Of a DNA stretch of 64,000 nucleotides, positions 54,459 to 63,716 are shown piece by piece (the first letter of the stretch is position 1; every line of letters starts with the position of its first letter). Origin of the DNA: Pseudoalteromonas luteoviolacea S2607 (lineage in GTDB: Bacteria > Pseudomonadota > Gammaproteobacteria > Enterobacterales > Alteromonadaceae); assembly GCF_001625575.1 (NCBI RefSeq), contig NZ_AUXV01000005.1:1-64000 (forward strand). Reading direction: 5' to 3'. A program made the translations under genes and the position numbers. The notes under the pieces are model-generated. The model had not been told where the DNA came from and did no database searches. It was given only the letters and a program-made list of their open reading frames with translations.

Positions 54459-56864
54459 ATGTGGAATGAACAGCGCAGTGCGTTTTTGGCACTATTAAAT
54501 AATGTCAGATTTACTTTGCCATTTGTGTTTTTGCTGGCGCTTGCCCTTGCGGGTGGGGTGTTGGTGAGTTTAATTGCTTGGCATGCGTATGCGCCACTGC
54601 CTTATAAGGATGCAAATAGAATTGTTTGGTTGCAAGGTTCTATGGCTGATCAACAGGGGCAGCCTATCATGAATAAAGCTTTGTCGAACATTGCTGCTCA
54701 GTATATTGCTGACAATACATCTCAGCTGGATTTAGTAGCCCCTATTTTCTTTGCTGAGAGCTTGTTAGAGAGGCATCGAGCACAACCACGCGTTAATGTG
54801 GCATATACCTATTCTAGCTATTTTGAGTTATTTGGGCTGACGTTGCGCGCAGGACGCTACTTTGGTCAACATCCGAATGACACTCGCGTGAAAAAAGAGG
54901 TCGTCGTGAGTGAATGCTTTGCACATCGCTTTTTGAAAAAGAGTGACGAGCCGTGGCGAACAGCCAGCGACCTTCTTGCGCGCACCATTCAATTAGATAA
55001 GCAGACATACCATGTCGTTGGGATAGTTGAATGTAGTGAACGTATCCCACAATTAAAAAGTGCAAATCATCAAACAGATATTTTTATTAATTTTACTGGC
55101 GTGGTTGACCGTGAAAAACCACTGTCTGAACACCTCTCAGTGCGACACGAAACGTTTGTGGTAGGCCGGCTTAAAGCGGGGACCTTGATTAAACCCGTGG
55201 CCAAGGATGTGGTTGCACACCTCAATAAAAAGTTTAGTGAGGGTTTAGTTAGTATGGGTCATGGCAAAGGGATGCAATTGAGCTTTGAATATCAGCCGTT
55301 GAAAGGACTGATAAAAGGTGAGATTCAAAGTATCGGCAATTGGCTGTTGTTAGGTGGGTTAGCGTTATTATTCATCACTTTAGTTAACCTGTTTGTCTAT
55401 TACTTGCTTGACTTCAAAAAACAGCAAACAGAATTGGCATTGAAAGTGACCCTAGGTGCTAAAGAGGGAGTTTTGCGCAAGGCGCACTATCGTCAACTTG
55501 GCACGGTGTTTTTGGTCTCGGCAATGGGCGCCATATTACTGAGTGAGTTTGGTATAGCCATGATTCGGGTGCTTTCTGCGGATACCTATGCGCATATGAA
55601 TTGGCTGCACTTGTATTGGTGGCATCACTTAATCATGATCGCGATTGCACTGGCCGTATCATTTGGCTTTGCGCATTGTGGGTTTGCTCAGCTATCGTTT
55701 TTCCGTTTACATAACCAGCTTCAAGGTAGCGGAAAAGGGCAAGCAAAGCAGCTGCCAGTATGGCTAAGCAGCAGCGTATTAGTAATTCAGCTGAGTGTGG
55801 GGTTAGTTGTACTGTGTTTGAGTTTTTGGCTATTTGTATATTTTGCAAATCGCTTATTTGTTCCAACGGGCCTTGATCCCAGTGGAGTGATGTTTGTTGA
55901 GCGCCAACAATATTCATGGGGCCAAAGTAGTACAGAGGTGAGTGCTCGCAAACAAGTGTTTCTCGCCAATCAGCGAGCATTGCTGGCCCATCCAAAAGTT
56001 GAAGCTGTGGCGCTGAGTGCGATTGCGCCATTCAATACAAGTTATGTCGCGCGTGTGGGGACGACCCCTAAAAGTGCTGAACATATTGCGATGAATTCGC
56101 AGCTTGTTGGTGCTGGCTATTTTGACTTGCTATCCATGCAACTCTTAGCTGGGCGTGATTTTAATCAGCAGGATATAGATGCACGCAATGGAGCAATTAT
56201 AAATCGCACGGCAGCGCACCTACTCGCACTGGGTGAGACAGATATTGGGAAATGGATTTATCAAGGAAATCAAGCACCAGTACGTTTACTTGGTATAGTG
56301 GATAACATCTTCACGCATAAAACGGGGGCTCCTGCAACCGTGTATTTCCCACATAACTACTATGAGACCAATTTACTGATAAAACTCAGAGCCGGTCACG
56401 TTATGCGCAAAGAAGAGGTTGTTCATGTACTGAAACGTCAAGAAATCACACAAAACATCAGTCGGTTTGATGCGCTTGCGTCCCAAGTCGCAGAGCTTAA
56501 TAAGTCTGCGAAGCTCAGCTTATTCGGCGGCGTTGGGTTGTGTTTTTTAATTATCGTTCAAGTCGTTGTAGGTTTATATGGATTGCTTGGTAACCTTGCT
56601 CACAGTGAGCGTCCTGTGTTGCGTATTAAGCAGCAATTAGGCGCGAAAGGTAAGCATTTGATGCGTGAGCAAGTGTTACTTCGATTGAGGCATTTTTTGC
56701 TAGCAACACTGATGGCAACAAGTGTAATTTTAATGGTTGCCAGTGTTATATCAAATACGGTGCCAATATTATTAATTTGCTACTTATTGGCATTGCTCAT
56801 TATCTTTAGCTTACTGTTTTTTATAGATATACACCATGTCTATCGACAGTTTAAAAAAGATTGA
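54459..56864 (+). CDS. duplicated FtsX/MacB-type ABC permease (ADOP-like)
   Basis: This 801-aa inner-membrane permease has a TM helix near residues 15-40, a large periplasmic MacB_PCD-like domain, a TM cluster near 290-430 and then a second copy: TM near 440-470, a periplasmic domain (about 480-680; LAGRDFNQQDIDARNGAIIN) and a final TM cluster (about 690-800). This doubled arrangement matches the ADOP class of permeases. AGAGGA nine bases before ATG 54459 sets the start; the long overlap with the ATPase gene in the same frame is not needed. Cargo could be peptides, lipids or antibiotics. Confidence 0.88.
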   Translation: MWNEQRSAFLALLNNVRFTLPFVFLLALALAGGVLVSLIAWHAYAPLPYKDANRIVWLQGSMADQQGQPIMNKALSNIAAQYIADNTSQLDLVAPIFFAESLLERHRAQPRVNVAYTYSSYFELFGLTLRAGRYFGQHPNDTRVKKEVVVSECFAHRFLKKSDEPWRTASDLLARTIQLDKQTYHVVGIVECSERIPQLKSANHQTDIFINFTGVVDREKPLSEHLSVRHETFVVGRLKAGTLIKPVAKDVVAHLNKKFSEGLVSMGHGKGMQLSFEYQPLKGLIKGEIQSIGNWLLLGGLALLFITLVNLFVYYLLDFKKQQTELALKVTLGAKEGVLRKAHYRQLGTVFLVSAMGAILLSEFGIAMIRVLSADTYAHMNWLHLYWWHHLIMIAIALAVSFGFAHCGFAQLSFFRLHNQLQGSGKGQAKQLPVWLSSSVLVIQLSVGLVVLCLSFWLFVYFANRLFVPTGLDPSGVMFVERQQYSWGQSSTEVSARKQVFLANQRALLAHPKVEAVALSAIAPFNTSYVARVGTTPKSAEHIAMNSQLVGAGYFDLLSMQLLAGRDFNQQDIDARNGAIINRTAAHLLALGETDIGKWIYQGNQAPVRLLGIVDNIFTHKTGAPATVYFPHNYYETNLLIKLRAGHVMRKEEVVHVLKRQEITQNISRFDALASQVAELNKSAKLSLFGGVGLCFLIIVQVVVGLYGLLGNLAHSERPVLRIKQQLGAKGKHLMREQVLLRLRHFLLATLMATSVILMVASVISNTVPILLICYLLALLIIFSLLFFIDIHHVYRQFKKD

Positions 56865-56868
56865 AGAG

Positions 56869-56887
56869 TTGTAACAGATTCTTACAA
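56869..56887. promoter_or_regulatory. inverted repeat before the RND pump genes
   Basis: The arms ttgtaa and ttacaa are separated by seven bases and lie 67 bp before the RND adaptor start. It could be an operator or part of a second promoter, since the preceding ABC operon is sigma-54-driven. No regulator gene is adjacent. Confidence 0.3.
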
Positions 56888-56953
56888 ATGTCACACCCTG
56901 CATGACACAAATCTTGATAAGATAGCAGTAGGAAATTATCAATAGGTGCGGTC

Positions 56954-58120
56954 ATGCAAGCAAACACACTAAAATGGATATTACCCTTCGTTGCGTTGGG
57001 TATCGGTATCGCTGGGTTTATGGGAATAAATGCCGTGGCAAAAGGCGATGAAGAGTCGGATGTCGTTGACACAAGGCCTATCGTTGAGGTTGAAGCTTTA
57101 CAAGCTCAAGATCACCAAGTGGTGATTAACAGTTATGGCGAAGTACAGCCTTTAGAGCAAACCATGCTGTCAGTGCAGGTTTCAGGTGAAATAGACTATT
57201 GGCATCCAAACTTTGTCGCCGGTGGTGTGATCAACAAAGGCGATGTGCTCTTAAAAATAGAAACAGACAATTATCAAGCCGCTGTATTACAAGCTGAGGC
57301 AGCGCTTTCTAGTGCACAGGCGCAATTGATTGAAGAGCAAGCATTAGCGGATGTTGCAGCCGATGAGGCCAAACGCTTTCCTAACAAAAAACACACCGAC
57401 CTGTTCCTTCGCAAGCCCCAACTCCTGAGCGCGAAGGCTGCGGTTAAATCCGCTCAAGCTGCATTGAGCCGAGCACAGCGTGATTTAGACAACTGTGAAG
57501 TCGTTGCCCCATTTAATGCGCTTGTTGTATCTAGAGACGTTGGCCTAGGTCAGTTTGTGAATACAGGTGCAGCGGTTGCAAGGCTTAACAACATTGAGCA
57601 AGCAGAGATAATTATTCCGATTGCTGGTTTTGATTCTATTTTCTTGCCAGAAAATGTATCTGGTATAGAAGCGACATTGTCTCAAAAAGGTCTCAACGGA
57701 TTTACGCGCCAAGCATACATTCATCGCGACTTAGGTGTAGTCGATCAACAGACTCGTATGAATAACCTAGTCGTTCGTATTGATGACCCATATGGGCTTA
57801 CCAACAATGCTCCGGCAATTAAATTTGGCACCTATGTACAAGTTCAATTTGCTGGCAAGACGTTAAGACAAATCTACCGCCTTCCTCAGGAGTTAGTAAA
57901 CAATCAAACGGTGTGGTTACTAAACTCTGACGCTGAGTTAGAACCACGTGCAGTACAAGTTATACGTGAAGAAGGTGCATATTACCTAGTGGGTGAAGGT
58001 CTTTCTAATAGCGACACTGTTGTTGTGACTTTACCTGAATACCCGCAACGCGGCATGGCCGTTAAAGTTGCTGGTAGTGAGCAGGGTAAAGGAGAGTCTG
58101 ATAATGTGGGAAAGCTGTAA
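56954..58120 (+). CDS. RND efflux periplasmic adaptor
   Basis: This 388-aa membrane-fusion protein has an N-terminal TM helix (about residues 6-26), a first lipoyl half (QVSGEIDYWHPNFVAGGVIN, then KGDVLLKIETDNYQAA), a short helical hairpin (about 100-175), a second lipoyl half (CEVVAPFNALVVSRDVGLGQ) and a barrel domain. The RND permease gene follows after 15 bp. The gap of 89 bp from the ABC permease gene leaves open whether it has its own promoter. TAGGTG is six bases before the ATG. Confidence 0.9.
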   Translation: MQANTLKWILPFVALGIGIAGFMGINAVAKGDEESDVVDTRPIVEVEALQAQDHQVVINSYGEVQPLEQTMLSVQVSGEIDYWHPNFVAGGVINKGDVLLKIETDNYQAAVLQAEAALSSAQAQLIEEQALADVAADEAKRFPNKKHTDLFLRKPQLLSAKAAVKSAQAALSRAQRDLDNCEVVAPFNALVVSRDVGLGQFVNTGAAVARLNNIEQAEIIIPIAGFDSIFLPENVSGIEATLSQKGLNGFTRQAYIHRDLGVVDQQTRMNNLVVRIDDPYGLTNNAPAIKFGTYVQVQFAGKTLRQIYRLPQELVNNQTVWLLNSDAELEPRAVQVIREEGAYYLVGEGLSNSDTVVVTLPEYPQRGMAVKVAGSEQGKGESDNVGKL

Positions 58121-58135
58121 CGGCAGGGAATGACT

Positions 58136-61100
58136 ATGACTGATCAAATCAAAACTTCCCAAAAGGGGTTGATTGCGTATTTTGCGCATAATCCTGTTGC
58201 CGCAAACCTGATGATGGTATTTATTCTCATTATGGGGATTGTCAGTTACATGACCATTCAAAGGCAGATGTTTCCGAGTATTGAGCTGAATTTTGTCAGT
58301 ATTAATGCAAATTACCCGGGGGCGTCTCCACAGGAAATTGAAGAGAGCATTCTGATCAAAATTGAAGAAGCACTCAAAGATGTGACTGAAATTGACAAAG
58401 GTGTTTATCGAGCTCGTCGCGGCAGCGGCAGTGTGCAGCTTGAGATAGACACGGATGCTGAGTTAAGTGACGTGGTTGATAAAGTCCGCACCCGTGTTGA
58501 TGGGATTGCCACATTTCCAGCCGCGATGGAGCCTGTCCGTGTTCAGCAAGTAGAGTTTCGCCAAGACGTTATTCAGATGGCACTTGCCGCAGACATACCG
58601 CTCGCAGAGTTAAAGCCTTTGGCCAAAGAAATTGAAGACGACTTATTGCAGTTGGGCAATGTATCTTTAGTCGAGCGCAGCACGCCAGCTTACGAGATTG
58701 CAATTGAAATTGATCCCGATACATTGCGCCGTTACGGTCTTACTATCAATGATGTGAGTAACTCGATTCGCCGCTATTCAGCAAACATGTCTGCAGGTCA
58801 AATTCGCACTGATGCTGGCATCATTTCTGTACGTGTTGAAAACCAGAAATACCGCGGCAATGAGTTCAAACGCATTCCTGTCAAAGTCGGTGATAATGGC
58901 GCGAAGGTGTATTTGCAAGACGTTGCTGTGATCAAAGATGAATTTGTTGAAGGTGAATTCTATTTCAAACAAAACGGCATTAACGCAGCTTTTCTCTCGG
59001 TTAAAGCGACCAAAGAACAAAACATGGTACCTGTGGCTAAGACAGTACATGCGTATATCGAAGAAAAGAATAAAACGCTGCCAGCTGGCGTTTCATTGTC
59101 ACCGATTGTAGATATGACCTACTACCTAGATGCGCGTCTAGAAATGATGAAAAAGAATATGCTGCAAGGTGCCCTGTTGGTTGCCATTATGTTGTCTATA
59201 TTCTTACGTTTTAAGCTGGCGCTATGGGTAATGATTGGTCTGCCAGTTTGTTTCTTGGGCGCGATAATGCTGATGCCCGCGTTTGGTATCAGTATTAATA
59301 TCGTCTCATTATTTGCATTTATTATGGTACTGGGCATAGTGGTCGACGATGCCATTGTCATTGGGGAAGCCTCCTATACCGAAATTGAGCGCAGCGGCCC
59401 AAGTGTCGATAGTGTTGTTAGGGGTGCTAAACGTGTTGCCACGCCAGCCACCTTTGGTGTATTGACCACTATGGCAGTGTTTGCACCTATGGTGATGTCC
59501 AGCGGCCCGCAAGGTGCCTTCTTTAAATCAATATCCATCGTTGTCATCTTGTGTTTGGTGTTTAGTTTAATTGAATCCAAGTGGATTTTGCCTGCGCACT
59601 TAGCACACACTAAATTTAAACCAATGCGTGAGGGCAGCTGGCGTGCAAGATTCAACAAGCGCTTTTTTGAATTTGTAAATGGCCCATATCGTAATACTGT
59701 TCAAAAGTGCGTGGAGTGGCGCTGGGCTGTTTTCTCTGGCTTTATTGCTATATTCCTAATTAGCATGTCGTTGATTACCTCTAGCCAAGTTCGGTTTATT
59801 CCGCTGCCTAAGGTACCGCATGATTATCCGATGGTGAAGATTTTGCTCAATGACAATGTATCGGATGAGCAGACGCTAGCTGCGGTGACCCAGGTTGAGA
59901 AAATGATGCTGGATGTGGACAGAGAAATAGAGCAAGCACATGGGCAAAAAATGCTGAAGGACATTCTTGTCTGGAATGAAGGCCGAACTGAAGGGTCTGT
60001 GCTTGCCGTGCTAGTCGATGAAGATTTGCGCCCATTTGATGCGTTTGAATTATCTCGAAGATGGCGTGAAAATATGCCGACTATCGCAGGCGTTAAATCT
60101 CTTCTCGTAATTGATGATGTCAACGATCAGGGCAATGGAGAGGGCGAATTTGGTTACCTATTATATGGTCCTGATATCGATACGTTGAATGCTGCGGGTA
60201 GACAGTTTATCTCTATGCTACAGCAGGAAAAAGGGCTGTTTGATATCAGTTCGACTATTGATCCGCCAAGTAAAGAAGTTCAGCTGTCATTAAAGCCAGT
60301 TGCCTATGAGCTAGGGCTAACACTGTCAGATATTGCGAACCAAATTGGCGATAGTTTCTATGGTGGTGAAGCGCAACGCGTGATCCGCGATGGTGAAGAA
60401 ATCCGTGTTATGGTGCGCTATCCAGAACTTGATCGCGAAGCCGTTGCATCTTTGAAATATGCATTGGTGAAAACGCCGATGGGACGTGAAGTTGTGCTGG
60501 GTGATGTGGTTGAATTTACTGAAAAGCCGGGTGTAAGTTACATTCGTCGTGAAGGCGGTTATCGCACGGTATATATTTATGGCAGCATTGACGAACAGGC
60601 CATTGAACCATCTGCTGTTGTAGAAAATATTAAAGACAACCTTCTACCTCAGTTGTATGAGCAGTATCCTGGTGTTAAATCAGAATTAGGTGGTTCTGTA
60701 GAAGAGACTCAAGCACAAGCTGATGAGCAAGTTATGTTCTTCGTGGCGGGTATGCTGATTGTATATATTCTATTGGCCGTACCGCTTAAGAGTTATTCTC
60801 AGCCATTGATTATTATGTCGGTGATTCCATTTAGCTTAATTGGCGCCGTTTGGGGGCACTGGTTAAATGGGCTTGATATGAGCATGATGTCGACGTTTGG
60901 TCTAATTGCCGCTGCGGGGGTCGTCATCAACGACTCATTAGTGATGACAGATTATGTGAACCAAGTGCGCAAGGAAGGGGTGAGATTGAAAGATGCAGTG
61001 ATTGAAGCTGGGTGTGCTCGATTTAGAGCGATCACATTAACGTCAATCACGACATTTGCCGGTGTTACACCGATTATTTTTGAAACAAGTTTGCAGGCGA

Positions 61101-61279
61101 AATTTGTAATACCTATGGCGATTTCCTTGGGCTTTGCGGTGCTGTTTGCAACCTTGATTACATTGATATTGGTGCCTTGTTTGTACATTATTCTAGTCGA
61201 TGTGAAAAGCGCCTTCAGCAAGTTAAAGCAGAAGTTTAAGGGCTCCTACAAGGGGGCAGCTAAAGTCAGTGATTACTAA
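58136..61279 (+). CDS. RND multidrug efflux permease
   Basis: This 1047-aa inner-membrane proton antiporter has 12 TM segments and two large periplasmic loops. TM4 carries the proton-relay pair in LGIVVDDAIVIGEA, and TM10 has GVVINDSLVM instead of the lysine-containing AcrB sequence. The opening (AYFAHNPVAANLMMVFILIM) and NYPGASPQEIEESILIKIEE are typical of the HAE1-like group of marine gammaproteobacteria. AGGG lies seven bases before ATG 58136, so I prefer it to the ATG six bases earlier. It forms a pump with the preceding adaptor. Substrate unknown. Confidence 0.92.
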   Translation: MTDQIKTSQKGLIAYFAHNPVAANLMMVFILIMGIVSYMTIQRQMFPSIELNFVSINANYPGASPQEIEESILIKIEEALKDVTEIDKGVYRARRGSGSVQLEIDTDAELSDVVDKVRTRVDGIATFPAAMEPVRVQQVEFRQDVIQMALAADIPLAELKPLAKEIEDDLLQLGNVSLVERSTPAYEIAIEIDPDTLRRYGLTINDVSNSIRRYSANMSAGQIRTDAGIISVRVENQKYRGNEFKRIPVKVGDNGAKVYLQDVAVIKDEFVEGEFYFKQNGINAAFLSVKATKEQNMVPVAKTVHAYIEEKNKTLPAGVSLSPIVDMTYYLDARLEMMKKNMLQGALLVAIMLSIFLRFKLALWVMIGLPVCFLGAIMLMPAFGISINIVSLFAFIMVLGIVVDDAIVIGEASYTEIERSGPSVDSVVRGAKRVATPATFGVLTTMAVFAPMVMSSGPQGAFFKSISIVVILCLVFSLIESKWILPAHLAHTKFKPMREGSWRARFNKRFFEFVNGPYRNTVQKCVEWRWAVFSGFIAIFLISMSLITSSQVRFIPLPKVPHDYPMVKILLNDNVSDEQTLAAVTQVEKMMLDVDREIEQAHGQKMLKDILVWNEGRTEGSVLAVLVDEDLRPFDAFELSRRWRENMPTIAGVKSLLVIDDVNDQGNGEGEFGYLLYGPDIDTLNAAGRQFISMLQQEKGLFDISSTIDPPSKEVQLSLKPVAYELGLTLSDIANQIGDSFYGGEAQRVIRDGEEIRVMVRYPELDREAVASLKYALVKTPMGREVVLGDVVEFTEKPGVSYIRREGGYRTVYIYGSIDEQAIEPSAVVENIKDNLLPQLYEQYPGVKSELGGSVEETQAQADEQVMFFVAGMLIVYILLAVPLKSYSQPLIIMSVIPFSLIGAVWGHWLNGLDMSMMSTFGLIAAAGVVINDSLVMTDYVNQVRKEGVRLKDAVIEAGCARFRAITLTSITTFAGVTPIIFETSLQAKFVIPMAISLGFAVLFATLITLILVPCLYIILVDVKSAFSKLKQKFKGSYKGAAKVSDY

Positions 61280-61303
61280 ATAATCATTGTCTTTAACCTT
61301 TTA

Positions 61304-61333
61304 AAAACCCAGCACTGATGCTGGGTTTTTTGT
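61304..61333 (+). terminator. strong Rho-independent terminator after the RND permease gene
   Basis: An 11-bp stem aaaacccagca/tgctgggtttt (61304-61314 with 61319-61329) with a ctga loop is followed by a T-run. It closes the exporter/RND unit. Confidence 0.92.
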
Positions 61334-61593
61334 TTTCTGGACTAATTAAGAGATCAGTGAAGTGTTGTTTTGTGCCTAAGTTAATTAATTTGCTATGTGA
61401 TGTTATAAAGTATTGTCTATTAAAAGCGTCTGATAATATGACAGACATTAATCTATGCACTTGTGCTATTGCGCGGCATGACTTCGCGATTGCAGTCTTT
61501 TTATTTGAACATACTCAGTGTAAAAACCCACAGCTGTGTCAAGTTCTTGGCTGTGATAGACTGGATACATAATAAGAAATCAGGAACAGATAC

Positions 61594-63663
61594 ATGACCA
61601 AAGCGCTTACCCCGCCGGTGGCAAAAAAAGTACCTCACAATATGGAAATTCACGGGCATCAAAGGACAGACAACTATTACTGGATGCGTGATGATAAGCG
61701 TCAAAATGAAGAAGTTCTGAGTCATTTAAAAGCGGAAAATAGCTATTGTGAGGCTGTGATGAAGCCTTATTCAGCATTGCAGGACACGCTTTTTACAGAG
61801 ATGAAAGGACGAATCGTTAAAGATGATTCATCTGTACCGGTGAAAGACGGGCGTTACTGGTATACCAATGAGGTAAGCGGCGAAGAGGAGTATGGACGTC
61901 ATTATCGCGGTTTAAATGAAGCGATGGACAGCAAAGAGCTGTTGCTTGATGTCAATGAGTTAGCTAAAGATCACGAGTTTTATGACCTTGCTGAGCTCAT
62001 GGTTAGCCCTGATGATCAGTTGCTAGCATATTGTGAAGATACTGATGGACGTCGTATTTATACCACTCGATTTAAGGATATTGCCAACAATACATTGTTG
62101 GAGGATGTGCTTATCGAAACAGAAGGTCAAATTGTGTGGGGCAATGACAATAAGTCTGTTTTTTATGTCAAAAAGGATCTTCAGACCCTACTTGGCTTTC
62201 AGGTTTATCGACACATACTTGGCACGCCTCAAAGCGACGATGTACTCGTTTATGAAGAGCTTGACCGACAGTTCTACATGGGGCTGGGCAAGAGCCGCGA
62301 CGAAAGCCAAATTTTTATCTACCTATCTTCAACTGAAACCAGCGACATTCTTTTCTTGGATGCGAATAACCCATGTGGCGAGTTCAAGCCTCTACTTACG
62401 CGTCAAGAAGGGCATGAGTATGGCCTAGAAAAATTTGGCGACTATTACTACTTGCTCACGAATAGTGATGCGAAGAACTTTCGTATGGTCCGAGCAACTG
62501 CTGAAGACATCAATGACCCTACTAAGTGGGAAGAAGTGATTGCCCATCGAGAGCAGGTGCTCCTTGAAGGTTTAGAGTTGTTTGACAGCCACTTTGTGAT
62601 CACAGAACGTGAGCGAGGACAAATCAGATTTGTCATTCATGACTATCAAGGTTCAAGTTATCAGTTAGGATTTGAAGACGAGTGTTATTATGCTGGTGTT
62701 GCTTATAACCCGGAGCCAAGTGCTACAAGGGTACGCATTTCCTATTCAAGCTTAACAACACCAAGCAGTGTTTACGATTGTGATTTGGCCACCGGTCAAA
62801 AAACGCTGAAGAAACAAGTACAGGTACTCGGTGATTTTAGCCCAGCGGATTATGCGTCAGAGCGATTGCATATTACAGCCCGTGATGGCAAAAAGGTACC
62901 TGTGTCGATAGTGTATAAAAAATCATTATTCAACAAAGATGGAACCAATCCATTACTACAGTATGGCTATGGTGCATATGGATATACCATTGACCCCATA
63001 TTCTCAAGCTCAATCCTGAGCTTGTTAGACAGGGGATTTGTATATGTGATTGCGCATATTCGAGGGTCAGAAATGCTGGGGCGTCAATGGTATGAGCACG
63101 GCAAAAAAGCGTACAAAGAAAACAGTTTTAACGACTTTGTTGATGTCACTCGCGCGCTGGTAAAGCAGCAATATGGCGCTTCAGACAAGATTTTTGCCTC
63201 TGGTGGCAGTGCCGGTGGCCTATTGATGGGGGCTGTTATGAATCAAGCCCCTGAGCTGTATCAAGGCATTGGGTGCCATGTTCCATTTTTGGATGTGCTG
63301 ACGACGATGCTAGACGAGACAATACCGCTTACGACGAATGAATACGACGAGTGGGGTAACCCCAATGATAAGCAGTATTACGATGTGATTTTATCTTACT
63401 CTCCTTATGACAACCTGACAGCGAAGAGCTATCCTAATACTCTGGTTACTACGGGATTACATGATTCTCAAGTACAGTATTGGGAACCAATGAAGTGGGT
63501 AGCTAAACTGAGAGAGTTAAAAACAGATAACAACCTGTTAGTATTTAAAACGGATATGGACTCGGGTCATGGTGGCGCGTCAGGTAGATTCAAAAGCTTA
63601 CATGAAAAAGCGCTTGAAATGGCCTTTTTCATTTCTTTGCTTCCTGAGCGACAGGCTGACTAA
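61594..63663 (+). CDS. ptrB: oligopeptidase B (S9A prolyl oligopeptidase family)
   Basis: This 689-aa serine peptidase has no signal peptide. The N-terminal propeller starts MTKALTPPVAKKVPHNMEIH and has the family block NYYWMRDD. The C-terminal alpha/beta hydrolase has nucleophile S539 in ASGGSAGGLLMG, D624 in GLHDSQVQYWEP and H659 in DSGHGGASGR. YGAYGYTIDP and HIRGSEMLGRQWYEHGKK are blocks shared by oligopeptidase B, which cleaves short peptides after Lys or Arg. The gene follows a strong terminator and has its own promoter region of about 260 bp, in which I saw no other gene. Confidence 0.93.
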   Translation: MTKALTPPVAKKVPHNMEIHGHQRTDNYYWMRDDKRQNEEVLSHLKAENSYCEAVMKPYSALQDTLFTEMKGRIVKDDSSVPVKDGRYWYTNEVSGEEEYGRHYRGLNEAMDSKELLLDVNELAKDHEFYDLAELMVSPDDQLLAYCEDTDGRRIYTTRFKDIANNTLLEDVLIETEGQIVWGNDNKSVFYVKKDLQTLLGFQVYRHILGTPQSDDVLVYEELDRQFYMGLGKSRDESQIFIYLSSTETSDILFLDANNPCGEFKPLLTRQEGHEYGLEKFGDYYYLLTNSDAKNFRMVRATAEDINDPTKWEEVIAHREQVLLEGLELFDSHFVITERERGQIRFVIHDYQGSSYQLGFEDECYYAGVAYNPEPSATRVRISYSSLTTPSSVYDCDLATGQKTLKKQVQVLGDFSPADYASERLHITARDGKKVPVSIVYKKSLFNKDGTNPLLQYGYGAYGYTIDPIFSSSILSLLDRGFVYVIAHIRGSEMLGRQWYEHGKKAYKENSFNDFVDVTRALVKQQYGASDKIFASGGSAGGLLMGAVMNQAPELYQGIGCHVPFLDVLTTMLDETIPLTTNEYDEWGNPNDKQYYDVILSYSPYDNLTAKSYPNTLVTTGLHDSQVQYWEPMKWVAKLRELKTDNNLLVFKTDMDSGHGGASGRFKSLHEKALEMAFFISLLPERQAD

Positions 63664-63670
63664 TCAATGA

Positions 63671-63694
63671 CTGCGGTGCTTTTTTGCACCGCAG
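63671..63694. terminator. hairpin after the oligopeptidase gene
   Basis: A 9-bp GC-rich stem ctgcggtgc/gcaccgcag (63671-63679 with 63686-63694) encloses a loop of six T. The downstream side has no T-run, so it may end transcription only partly. Confidence 0.55.
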
Positions 63695-63716
63695 CAAAAG
63701 TATTAGAGAGGGTGGC

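Noticed and set aside
61318..61572. 84-codon open frame after the RND permease gene
   Set aside because: It starts inside the terminator hairpin, has no ribosome binding site and an unlikely, Cys-rich composition.
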